Shown here: in pieces, positions 27,703-35,923 of the stretch
How positions within the stretch are numbered: the stretch's first letter is position 1
Layout of the letters: each line of letters starts with the position of its first letter
From: Actinomycetota bacterium
GTDB lineage: Bacteria > Actinomycetota > Acidimicrobiia > Acidimicrobiales > Ilumatobacteraceae
Direction: 5' to 3'
DNA: 64,000 nucleotides
NCBI GenBank assembly: GCA_026393475.1
Contig: JAPLAA010000104.1
Span: 218,418-282,417 of the forward strand
The notes under the pieces: generated by a model
Database searches by the model: none
The model's input: only the letters and a program-made list of their open reading frames with translations
Told to the model about the DNA's origin: nothing
Program-made: the position numbers and the translations under genes

Positions 27703-28896
27703 ATGCGCAGCGCCGTCGACGTGATCGTGGTGGGTCTCGGACCGATCGGCGCCGGCGCGTTGCGACGAGTGGCGGCAGCGGGCGCGTCGTGCGTCGGGAT
27801 CGGCCAGGCCGAGCCGCCGTCCCTCCCCGACCACACCGGCGTGTTCGCGAGCCACTACGACTCGGGCCGGGTCACGCGCCACGTCGACGCACGGTTCGAA
27901 TGGGCAGAGCTCGCCCGCCGGGCGATCGCCGACTACCCGCACCTCGAGGCGACGAGTGGCATCGCCTTCCATCACCCGTCGTCGGTGCTGTACTCGACCG
28001 ACGACCCGGCGACGATCGAGGCCATCGAGCTGGTCGCACGCGGACTGGCGATGCACGGGATCGCGATCGAGCGGCTGACCGCCGCCGGCGACGACCGCAT
28101 CGCGCTCCCCGATGGGGTCGCCGTCTTCGCGGAGGGGCCACCCGCAGGACACGTCGACCCGCGACGCTTGATCGCCGCACAGCTGGCGACCGCCGAGCGG
28201 GCGGGTGCCGAGGTCGTCCGGGCGATCGTGACGCATCTCGCCCATGACGGCCGCGGCTGGCACGTGTCGCTCGACGACGGTCGGTCGATGACGGCGGAAC
28301 GGGTCGTGCTGGCCGGAGGTCCGCACACCGACGAACTCGTCGGAGCGCTCCGACCCCCGCCCTCCGGCGTGCCGGAGCTGTCGGTGCGCGGCGAGACCGT
28401 CGTGACGGCTGTGCTCGACGAGGACGAACTGGCCCGACTCGAAGGTCTCCCGGCCGTCCTGAGCCCGGTCGACCACCCGGCCTTCGCCGACGTCTACGCC
28501 GTGCCGCCGACCGCCTATCCGGACGGCACGGTCCGGCTCAAGCTCGGCGCCACACGCCATGCACCGTTCCGGCTCGACGATCGGGAAGCACGGACGGCGT
28601 GGATGCGGGGCGACCGGCACACCCGGGAACTCGACGACCTCCGACGTTTGACCGAGGCGCTCGTGCCCGGGCTGCGGGCGCTTCGCTGGGAGACGAAGCC
28701 CTGCCTCCTCACCGACACGCCCACCGATCTGCCCTACGTCGACCACCTGGCCGACGGACTGGTGATCGCTGCGGGCTGCAACGGCTACGCAGCCAAGAGC
28801 GGTGACGCCATCGGCGCCGTCGCAGCCGAACTGCTGCTGACGGGCCGATGGGTCGACACCGTGCTCGAGGCCCGCGCGTTCAGGCTCGGCGGCTGA
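27703..28896 (+). CDS. FAD-dependent oxidoreductase, sarcosine-oxidase-like
   Basis: A DAO-fold flavoenzyme of 397 residues. The N-terminal nucleotide site is VIVVGLGPIGAGALRRVAAAG. The phrase ETKPCLLTDTP aligns with the region of monomeric sarcosine/N-methyl-amino-acid oxidases that carries the Cys covalently bound to FAD, and the final CNGYAAKSGDAIGAVAAELL is the usual C-terminal FAD contact. It likely oxidises an N-methylated or secondary amine with release of peroxide. Substrate unknown. It follows the giant gene by 49 bases on the same strand. Confidence 0.85.
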   Translation: MRSAVDVIVVGLGPIGAGALRRVAAAGASCVGIGQAEPPSLPDHTGVFASHYDSGRVTRHVDARFEWAELARRAIADYPHLEATSGIAFHHPSSVLYSTDDPATIEAIELVARGLAMHGIAIERLTAAGDDRIALPDGVAVFAEGPPAGHVDPRRLIAAQLATAERAGAEVVRAIVTHLAHDGRGWHVSLDDGRSMTAERVVLAGGPHTDELVGALRPPPSGVPELSVRGETVVTAVLDEDELARLEGLPAVLSPVDHPAFADVYAVPPTAYPDGTVRLKLGATRHAPFRLDDREARTAWMRGDRHTRELDDLRRLTEALVPGLRALRWETKPCLLTDTPTDLPYVDHLADGLVIAAGCNGYAAKSGDAIGAVAAELLLTGRWVDTVLEARAFRLGG

Positions 28897-29035
28897 ACAT
28901 GCTGTAGCCACCGGGGCCGACGAGGCAGGCGGCGATGATCAGCACCACGCCGAGGATCACCTGTCCCTGCAGGAGTTGCACGATGCCGACGACCACGAGG
29001 ATGGCGGCGAGGACCCAGAGGATGGTTGCGTTCAT
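28880..29035 (-). CDS. Small membrane protein of 51 residues
   Basis: Two hydrophobic stretches (ILWVLAAILVVVGIVQLLQG and VILGVVLIIAACLVGPGG) joined by a short turn, ending in YSMFSRRA. The ATG at 29035 removes a non-hydrophobic extension in the ORF track. The stop region overlaps the 3' end of the oxidase gene by 17 bases, tail to tail. No function known; a conserved small hairpin membrane protein is likely. Confidence 0.65.
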   Translation of the reverse strand: MNATILWVLAAILVVVGIVQLLQGQVILGVVLIIAACLVGPGGYSMFSRRA

Positions 29036-29148
29036 GTCCTGGAGTGCCCCGACCCAGGAATCGCCAAACGTGGCGGCGAGCGAGCGCGGCGATCGGCAGG
29101 CACGAAACGCACTTCGTCGCATTCGGTCTGCCCTCCTACCCTGAGCCG

Positions 29149-30363
29149 GTGTCCACCCCCGGCTTCCGATCGTTCAGCCCCGCGCTGCAACGCTTCTTCG
29201 TCGCCACGGTCGTGAACATGATCGGGTCCGCCGCCCTGTTCGGCTTCGTCCTCATCTACTTCCACGAGATCCGCGGCATCCCCCTCGACCGCGCCGGTCT
29301 GGCGGTCGGCGCGATGAGCTTCACGATGGTGCTGTGCACGCCGACGGCCGGGTGGCTCTCGGACCGCTTCGGCGCGCGTCGGGCCCTGACCGCGGGATGC
29401 CTGGTGTCGATCGTCGCCGGGTCGTTGTACGCCGTCGTCGACAGCTTTCCCGAAGCGATCGGGGTCTCCACGCTGCTCGGCATCGGCAACGCGCTGTGGT
29501 TCCCGTCGCAGGCGGCCCTGCTGTCGCTCATCGTGAAGCCGGAGGAGCGGCCGGCCGTGTCGGCGTTCCAACGTGCCTCGCTCAACCTCGGCGCCGCGCT
29601 CGGCGGTGTGCTCGGCGGCTTCCTCGTGAGCGGCGAGACGTTGCGCTCGTTCCAATGGCTGTTCGCGGTGAACGTCGCCACGTACCTGGTGTTCCTCGGC
29701 GTCCTCCCGGGTCTGCCCGCCGGCCGCGTGCACTCCGACGTCCCACGCGCCGACCGACCGGGTTTCGTCGAGGTGCTGCGCGACCGGTTCTTCGTCCGGC
29801 TGCTCGGGACCGACGTCGCGATCGCCCTCGGGTTCGGGTTCCTGTTCGCGTTCATGCCCGCCTATGCCTCGCAGCTCGGGATCGGCAAGGCCACGATCGG
29901 TGTGCTGTTCATGTTCGGCGCAGCCAGCGTCGTGCTCACCCAGATCCCGACGCTGCGATGGGTGAGCGGTCGCCATCGGATGACCTCGCTCGCGATCATG
30001 AACGTCTGGTTCGTCGCCGCGTTCGCGCTGATGCTGATCACGCCGCACGTCGGTCTGTGGATCGCCATCGTCGCGATCGCCGTCGCCCAGGTGCTCGGCG
30101 GCTTCGGCGAGGCGGTGCTCGGCGCGGTCCGTCAACCGCTCACGTCCGACCTGGCGCCTCCCGAGCTGGTCGGCCGCTACTTCGGACTGTCGGTCATGGT
30201 GTTCCAGGGCTGCATGGGGCTCGCCAACACCGTCGGCGGGATCGTGATGGACCGTTCGCTCAGCGCCGTGTGGCTCATCCCGTTCGCCGCGTCGCTGTGC
30301 GGCGTCGCCGGCACGCTCACACTCCGCACGCGGATCCCTGCCCACGTGGCGATCAGCGCCTGA
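29149..30363 (+). CDS. MFS transporter
   Basis: A 404-residue major facilitator with about 12 hydrophobic helices. The loop-2/3 signature is GWLSDRFGARRALTAG, and a second half begins near FFVRLLGTDVAIALGFGFLF. The GTG at 29149 sits just before SFSPALQRFFVATVVNMIG, the first helix; the longer ORF track start includes non-membrane residues. Direction and substrate unknown, though the pattern resembles drug/metabolite exporters. Confidence 0.87.
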   Translation: MSTPGFRSFSPALQRFFVATVVNMIGSAALFGFVLIYFHEIRGIPLDRAGLAVGAMSFTMVLCTPTAGWLSDRFGARRALTAGCLVSIVAGSLYAVVDSFPEAIGVSTLLGIGNALWFPSQAALLSLIVKPEERPAVSAFQRASLNLGAALGGVLGGFLVSGETLRSFQWLFAVNVATYLVFLGVLPGLPAGRVHSDVPRADRPGFVEVLRDRFFVRLLGTDVAIALGFGFLFAFMPAYASQLGIGKATIGVLFMFGAASVVLTQIPTLRWVSGRHRMTSLAIMNVWFVAAFALMLITPHVGLWIAIVAIAVAQVLGGFGEAVLGAVRQPLTSDLAPPELVGRYFGLSVMVFQGCMGLANTVGGIVMDRSLSAVWLIPFAASLCGVAGTLTLRTRIPAHVAISA

Positions 30364-30381
30364 CCCCGCCAGACTGGTGCG

Positions 30382-31947
30382 ATGTCGAGCGTCTCGAGGC
30401 CCGTCCGTCTGATCCTGCAGGCCGTCATCGGCGGGGCGATCGTCGTCGCCGCGTGTTCATCCCAGCCGTCCGACGAATCCTCGACGGCTGCGACGCCGTC
30501 GCCGGAGACGACCGGCACGGCAGCGCCCGCCACGACGTCGACCGATCCGACCACCACGGTGGCCGCCACCACCACCGGAGCGCCATCGACCACCGACGGG
30601 GTGCGCACCGTCGCCTTCGCCGCGGATGTCGCCCCGATCCTGGCGGCGAACTGCGCGTCGTGTCACACCGGGGCAGGCCCGGGTGCCGCCCACCTGCCGC
30701 TCGACACGGCCGGCGACGCTCAGGAGGTCTCGTTCGAGATCGACGCCTCGACCCGCGTCGGCTACATGCCGCCCTGGCCGGCAGGCGACGGCGACGTCGC
30801 CTTCCACGGCGACCGACGGCTGTCGGCCGAGCAGCTCGAGATCATCTCCACCTGGGCCGCTGGTGGTGGAGAGATCGACGTCGACCCGTCGACGGCGATC
30901 GAGCCGACCGCGATCGCAGCGGCCCCGATCGAGCGCGACGTGGTGATGGTCGGACAGCCGTACAAGGGCTCGACCGAGCGGCGCGACGACTACCGGTGCC
31001 AGATCTACGACCCGGGCCTCACCGAGCCGGCGTTCCTCCAGGGCTACGGCCTCGAGGCCGACCGGACCGAGGTGGTCCACCACGCGTTGCTGTTCTACGC
31101 CGAGGCCTCGACGAGATCGATGGCCGAACAGGCCGACGCCGCCGACCCGTCGATCGGTTGGGAGTGCGGCGGCCTCGCCGGCTTCGCAGGTGACTCGGGC
31201 GAGACCCGCCAGATCATGAGCTGGGGGCCCGGCCAGGATCCCACCGTCCTCCCGGCCGACACGGGCATCCCGCTCCAGGCGGGCGACTTCTTCGTCACCC
31301 AGATCCACTACCACTACGAGTCGAAGTGGAACGACCTGCCGCCCGACGAGTCGGCGATCGTGATCGACCTGGCGAGCGACGAGGTGATCGAGGCGGCCGG
31401 CGGTGCCCTCGATCCGATCGAGCTCACCCTCTACCTCGGCCCGGCCGAGATCCCCTGCGCCACCGACGAGGTCGGCCCGCTGTGCGATCGCAGCGCCGCC
31501 TCCGCACAGCTCATCGAGACGTGGGGGCCGATGGCCGGCCGGATCGCCGACTTCCTGATGTTGCAGTGTGGCGCCTCGGTCGAGGACTTCGCCGGCATGA
31601 CCGACGGCATCGCGAGCTCCACGTGCGATCTCCCGGCCGAGCCGGGCCAGATCGTGTCGGTGTGGGGGCACATGCACGAGATCGGGGCGTCGTTCCGGAT
31701 GACGCTCAACCCCGACACCCCTGACGAGATGGTCCTGCTCGACATCCCGACATGGGTCTTCGACTGGCAGCTCGACTACCGACCGATCGAGACGATCGTG
31801 CTCGACGACGACGACGTCATCCGCGTCGAGTGCAGCTGGGATCGGTCGCTCCTGCCCGACGACGCCGAGCCGCGATACGTCATGTGGGCGGAGGGGACGG
31901 CCGACGAGATGTGCTACTCCCAGATCGTCACGCGCTCCGCAGCGTGA
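30382..31947 (+). CDS. Lipoprotein with cytochrome c and copper type II monooxygenase-like domains
   Basis: A 521-residue exported protein. The signal peptide ends at a lipobox (AIVVAAC, Cys25), followed by a Thr/Ser/Pro linker to about residue 73. A haem c site CASCH lies at residues 91-95. The rest resembles PHM-like copper type II ascorbate-dependent monooxygenases: HHALLFYAE (copper His pair), IHYHYES, GHMHEIGASF, and MWAEGTADEMCYSQ with a Met ligand. The two domains together suggest electrons pass through haem to a copper oxygenase outside the membrane. The substrate is not visible. The 3' end overlaps the CobW gene by 20 bases. Confidence 0.85.
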   Translation: MSSVSRPVRLILQAVIGGAIVVAACSSQPSDESSTAATPSPETTGTAAPATTSTDPTTTVAATTTGAPSTTDGVRTVAFAADVAPILAANCASCHTGAGPGAAHLPLDTAGDAQEVSFEIDASTRVGYMPPWPAGDGDVAFHGDRRLSAEQLEIISTWAAGGGEIDVDPSTAIEPTAIAAAPIERDVVMVGQPYKGSTERRDDYRCQIYDPGLTEPAFLQGYGLEADRTEVVHHALLFYAEASTRSMAEQADAADPSIGWECGGLAGFAGDSGETRQIMSWGPGQDPTVLPADTGIPLQAGDFFVTQIHYHYESKWNDLPPDESAIVIDLASDEVIEAAGGALDPIELTLYLGPAEIPCATDEVGPLCDRSAASAQLIETWGPMAGRIADFLMLQCGASVEDFAGMTDGIASSTCDLPAEPGQIVSVWGHMHEIGASFRMTLNPDTPDEMVLLDIPTWVFDWQLDYRPIETIVLDDDDVIRVECSWDRSLLPDDAEPRYVMWAEGTADEMCYSQIVTRSAA

Positions 31948-32860
31948 TCACCACCAGGTCGGTCGGCTCGGCCAGCTCGGGTTCGGGCACCACGTCGATC
32001 TCCTGACGGACGCCGACCACCTGCACCAGCACGAGCCCGAGATCGCTGGTGAGTGCCAGCCCCTTGGCACGCACGAGTCGGCCGCCGCCGGCCTCGCGCC
32101 TCACGCGCAGTTCCCATAGCCACGCGTCGAGTGCCGCGCCCGTGAGCCCTGTCGGCATCGATTCGAGCGACACCTCGTGTGCGTCGAACAGCGTCGACGG
32201 GGACACGTCGGTCACGCCACCCGGCCGGCGGCCGCCGAGGGCCAGGAAGCGACCGAGTGCGCCCACCGCATCGGGCCCGTGCTCACGCACGATCACCGGG
32301 GTACCGGGTGCCAGTTCGGTCAACCGGTCGTGGGCGGCGGCGACACCGGCGGCGTCGACGAGGTCGGTCTTGGTGAGCACGAGCAGGTCGGCCGCACGGA
32401 TCTGGCTGTCGAGATGGACGTGCACCCATTCGGGCAGCCGGCCCGGTTCGAGCTGATCGGCGGCCACCACGACCACGAGGCCGTCGAGCACGAAGCCCGC
32501 CGATCGCCCCCACGGCAGCATCCGCTCGGGCTCGGCGACGCCGCTCAGCTCGACGATGACGTGGTCGGGCGGCGTCGGCCTGGCACGGATCTGGTCGAAC
32601 GCGGCGCCGAGGCCGTCGATCGAACTGCAGCACACGCACCCGTCGGTGAGCTCGATCGTGTCGCCGTGGCGCCGACGGACGAGCGCCGCGTCGATGTTGA
32701 TCGAGCCGACGTCGTTCACGATCACGGCGATCGGTCGGTCGGCGTGTCGGAGCACCTCGTTGATCACCGACGTCTTGCCCGCGCCGAGGTAGCCCCCGAC
32801 GAAGGTGAGTGGCACGCGCCTGCCGTCCCACGGCAGGAACATCGGCTCCTGGTACGACAT
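31928..32860 (-). CDS. CobW/G3E-family GTPase metallochaperone
   Basis: A 310-residue G3E GTPase. The P-loop is FVGGYLGAGKTSVINEVL, the metal-binding CXCC motif is TDGCVCCSSIDG, the switch region is VIVELSGVAEPERM, and the guanine site is LVLTKTDLVD. Such proteins deliver Zn, Co or other metals to target enzymes. No zinc-limitation genes are adjacent. Its position tail to tail with a copper/haem oxygenase gene may be chance. The ATG at 32860 is chosen because the P-loop then lies near residue 22. Confidence 0.87.
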   Translation of the reverse strand: MSYQEPMFLPWDGRRVPLTFVGGYLGAGKTSVINEVLRHADRPIAVIVNDVGSINIDAALVRRRHGDTIELTDGCVCCSSIDGLGAAFDQIRARPTPPDHVIVELSGVAEPERMLPWGRSAGFVLDGLVVVVAADQLEPGRLPEWVHVHLDSQIRAADLLVLTKTDLVDAAGVAAAHDRLTELAPGTPVIVREHGPDAVGALGRFLALGGRRPGGVTDVSPSTLFDAHEVSLESMPTGLTGAALDAWLWELRVRREAGGGRLVRAKGLALTSDLGLVLVQVVGVRQEIDVVPEPELAEPTDLVVITLRSA

Positions 32861-32920
32861 GGCTCGATCCTGCCCCACGGTCGCCGCCGACCACACATCG
32901 GTGGGCCAGACTCCAGGCTC

Positions 32921-34063
32921 GTGTCGTCCGAAACGCCGCAGCCGTCCCGAGATCGGCTCCTCGACCACCGACGAGGATGGGCCCGCCGGCGTGCCGTCGT
33001 CGTCTGTCTCGCCGGCATCGGGGTGATCGCTGTCTCGACGACGGCCGTCGCGCTCATCGTGGTGGCCGGCGTCGCTCGCTGTTGGACGTGGATCCGGGGC
33101 CGGTCGATCGAGTCGGCGGGCGTGTGGGGCGTGGCGGGCGAGACCGCGCTCGCCGCCGGCGTCGTCGGCGTGGTCCTCTCGTTCGGGATCGGGTTCGTCT
33201 GGTTCTGGCGCGGCGCCGTGGACGCCGTGCTCGGCGAGGTCGGCGCCATCAGGGTGGACGCCGACGGCGTGATCGCCCACCGGTCGGGCAAGCCCACGCC
33301 CAGTCGCGCCGAGGTCGATGCCCGTCGGCGAACGGCGAACCTCGTCGAGGAGCTCTCGATCGGGCTCGGTCGACCCGCGCCCGAGTTGTGGGTCACCGAC
33401 GATCCGACGCCGAACGCACTGTCCATGCGATCGTCGAGACGTCGAGCGATCTGTGTCACCAGCGGCGTCGCCTCACTGCCGCGCGATGAACTCGAGGCGA
33501 TGCTCGCCCACGAGATGGGGCACCTGTGGGCGCTCGACGCGCACTGGGTGGGGTCGGGCATGGTCGCGCTCGCCCGCGGCCGCCGGGCCGGTCTCGTGCT
33601 CATGACCGCCGGCGCGGTGCTGCTGTTCCTGCTGGTCGCCGGTGCCGTCAACGGCGGGAGGGTCCTGTGGAGCACCGGCCTGTTCGCGATCGCGCTGACG
33701 GTGCTCGGTGCGAGCTGCACCCCGATCCTGCGCCGGCTGGAGCTCTCGATGCGCCGCCACGCCGACGAGATCGCCGACGTGGCCGCCGTACGTCTGGCCA
33801 GGAACCCGGGGGCGCTCGCCGACCTGTGCGCCCGCCTCGCCGAGGACGACACGCCCGTGCGCACCGCCGGTTGGCGCTCGGAGCTGATGTGGTTCGAGAT
33901 GGTGGAAGCGGCCGACCTCGCCGGCGAGGTCGATCCGACCGCGCCGGTGCGCACACGGCGGGAGCTCGTCGAACGAGCGATCGCCGCGTATGCCACCGCG
34001 GGTGCAGCGGTGCCGGAGGCCTCCCGCGACCGCTTCACCGAGTGGCTGGAGGGCCACCGCTGA
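32921..34063 (+). CDS. M48-family membrane metallopeptidase
   Basis: HtpX/M48-type peptidase. Two hydrophobic helices near the N-terminus (VVVCLAGIGVIAVSTTAVAL and a second one before FWRGAVDAVLG) precede the zinc site LAHEMGHLWALD (HEXXH), two further helices, and the third ligand region RRHADEIADVAAVRL (Glu). It is expected to digest damaged membrane proteins or process a membrane substrate. GTG start at 32921, 60 bases from the divergent CobW gene. The longer ORF track start reads through that gene. Confidence 0.88.
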   Translation: MSSETPQPSRDRLLDHRRGWARRRAVVVCLAGIGVIAVSTTAVALIVVAGVARCWTWIRGRSIESAGVWGVAGETALAAGVVGVVLSFGIGFVWFWRGAVDAVLGEVGAIRVDADGVIAHRSGKPTPSRAEVDARRRTANLVEELSIGLGRPAPELWVTDDPTPNALSMRSSRRRAICVTSGVASLPRDELEAMLAHEMGHLWALDAHWVGSGMVALARGRRAGLVLMTAGAVLLFLLVAGAVNGGRVLWSTGLFAIALTVLGASCTPILRRLELSMRRHADEIADVAAVRLARNPGALADLCARLAEDDTPVRTAGWRSELMWFEMVEAADLAGEVDPTAPVRTRRELVERAIAAYATAGAAVPEASRDRFTEWLEGHR

Positions 34064-34126
34064 GGTGATCGCGGCGCGACGGCGGGCTCACCCGCCGGGC
34101 TGGCACGACGTTGCGGCGGGAGGTGG

Positions 34127-35866
34127 TCAGTGGATGGTGACGGTGCCCGCGGCGCCGTCGACGGTGACCATCGCACCGTCGGGGATCGCGTGCGTGGCGT
34201 CGGCCACCGAGACCACGCAGGGGATGCCGAGCTCGCGGGACACGATCATCGCGTGGCTACCCATCGCACCGACGTTGACGATCACCGCGGCGGCGGGCAC
34301 GAACAACGGCACCCACGACGGGTCGGTCTGGGGTGCGATCAGCACGTCGCCCGGCTCGAGCCCCATCGGATCGGCCGCGTCGAGCACGACGCGAGCGCGG
34401 CCCGTGGCCGTGCCGCCCGACCCGGCGGCACCCTGCAGGACGGTGCCGCTGGTCGCGACCGCGACCTGCTTGGCATCGCGGCGGGTCATCTCCGACAGCC
34501 CCGGCACGCGACCGTTCACGACGAACACCGGCTCGTAGGCGAACAGGCCCTGGAACTGCTCCCAGCGAGGGACGACCACGTCGCGGAGGCGCTCCGGACG
34601 GTGGCGCATCTGCTCGAGCTCGATGCCGGTGAGCATGAACATGTGCTCGAGCTGGTCGAGGTGACCGGCCGCCACCCACCGGCGCCCGAGTTCGCGCAAT
34701 GCCATGCGGATCTCGCCGATCGCCATGATCGCGTTCGTCTTCGCCCGCTCGCGGCCGGCGAGGAACAGGCCGGCCGACTGGAACGCGGCCTCGAACATCC
34801 CGGCCGTCTCGGCGTCGCCGGCGATCTTCTCGCGGACGATCGCGAGCACCCGGTCGCGCTCGGCGACCGAGGCCTCGTGACGCACCGACGGTGCCTGCGC
34901 GTCGTCGGACTTGCGCATCAGGTCGATCGCAGCGAGGGCGATGCGCGGCCTGACCTCCCACGTGGCCGACAGGATGTCGTACTCGTTCTGCCCGCGCGAC
35001 CCGTAGGTGCGCAGGAACTCGCGGACCTCGCCGAGGAATGCCGTCGAGGTCGCCGTGCCGGCCGCCTCGAGTCGATCGAGCAGGTCGTCGATGCCGGCCT
35101 CGAACGCGGCGGTGAGCTCGGCCGACGCCCGGGCCGTCCGCGACAGCTCCCACATCGCGTGCGACGGAGCGGCGGAGTCGACGTCGATGCCCGCCAGCAG
35201 CTTGATGCCGAGTTCGGGCTCGCCGATCCCCTCGCAGATCGCGGCGAGCGCACCGGGCCCCATCGATGCGAGCGACGACACGCGCATGGCGTTCTCGAAC
35301 AGACGCTGCACGACCGGCAGCATCTCCTTCGCACGCGAGATCAGCGCCGAATCGGTGAGCGCCGAGAGGTCGGGGCGCCCGTCGCGGAGCTGCTCGGCGA
35401 ACTCCTTGTCGGCGAGCAGCTCGGGCAGCGACTCGGTGGACATCGCCCACCCCATCGATGCACCGAGGCGTGCCTCGTGGTCGGGCGACTGGTGCCACGG
35501 CTCCTCCACGTATGCGGGCACCTCGTCGCGGTCGTCGAAGAACGCCTTGTCGATCGCCTCGGGCGACGCGCCCGGCATGCGCGCACCGAGGAGGCGGGTG
35601 AGCGACAGCGGGTTGTAGAGGTAACCGCCGTACATGTGGAACAGGTCGGGCGCCTCCGGGTGCTCGAACTCCTCCCAGTCGAGCGCGCCGAGGCTGATGT
35701 ACGCGTCGCGCAGGCCGAGGCACATGGCCTGGCGGATCACCATGGTCTGGCCGAGCGGGCTGAACGGATCGGGGAACACGTCCGCGGCGTTGCCCCGGGT
35801 CCAGGCGGGGAACCGCTCCCCCGGCGTCGAGTCGAGGAACCAGCTGTTGGCTGCAGATGCGCTCAT
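34127..35866 (-). CDS. PEP-utilising-enzyme mobile-domain protein without an ATP-grasp domain
   Basis: A 579-residue protein. The C-terminal ~90 residues form the swivelling phospho-His domain of PEP synthases, PPDK and rifampin phosphotransferases, with GSHAMIVSRELGIPCVVSV and the phospho-His at about residue 538. The N-terminal ATP-grasp domain normal in these enzymes is absent; instead there are ~480 mostly helical residues beginning SWFLDSTPGERFPAWTRGN. It could accept phosphate from another protein or do a different chemistry. Stand-alone actinobacterial proteins of this kind have no assigned function. It is the only gene on its strand here. Confidence 0.8.
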   Translation of the reverse strand: MSASAANSWFLDSTPGERFPAWTRGNAADVFPDPFSPLGQTMVIRQAMCLGLRDAYISLGALDWEEFEHPEAPDLFHMYGGYLYNPLSLTRLLGARMPGASPEAIDKAFFDDRDEVPAYVEEPWHQSPDHEARLGASMGWAMSTESLPELLADKEFAEQLRDGRPDLSALTDSALISRAKEMLPVVQRLFENAMRVSSLASMGPGALAAICEGIGEPELGIKLLAGIDVDSAAPSHAMWELSRTARASAELTAAFEAGIDDLLDRLEAAGTATSTAFLGEVREFLRTYGSRGQNEYDILSATWEVRPRIALAAIDLMRKSDDAQAPSVRHEASVAERDRVLAIVREKIAGDAETAGMFEAAFQSAGLFLAGRERAKTNAIMAIGEIRMALRELGRRWVAAGHLDQLEHMFMLTGIELEQMRHRPERLRDVVVPRWEQFQGLFAYEPVFVVNGRVPGLSEMTRRDAKQVAVATSGTVLQGAAGSGGTATGRARVVLDAADPMGLEPGDVLIAPQTDPSWVPLFVPAAAVIVNVGAMGSHAMIVSRELGIPCVVSVADATHAIPDGAMVTVDGAAGTVTIH

Positions 35867-35923
35867 GGGGCGACATCATGCACGACCACGGATGCCCGGG
35901 CGAACACGTGACAAGCTCGCTGC

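Noticed and set aside
22997-27724. 1,575-residue plus-frame ORF inside the giant surface gene
   Set aside because: Low-complexity Arg/His/Asp translation. The other frame encodes recognisable FN3, LamG and YVTN repeats.
31928-31947. Convergent gene overlaps (also at 37818-37840, 46649-46659 and 49432-49457) as antisense regulation
   Set aside because: Overlaps of 11 to 26 bases at gene ends are common in compact GC-rich genomes and show no sign of a regulatory role.
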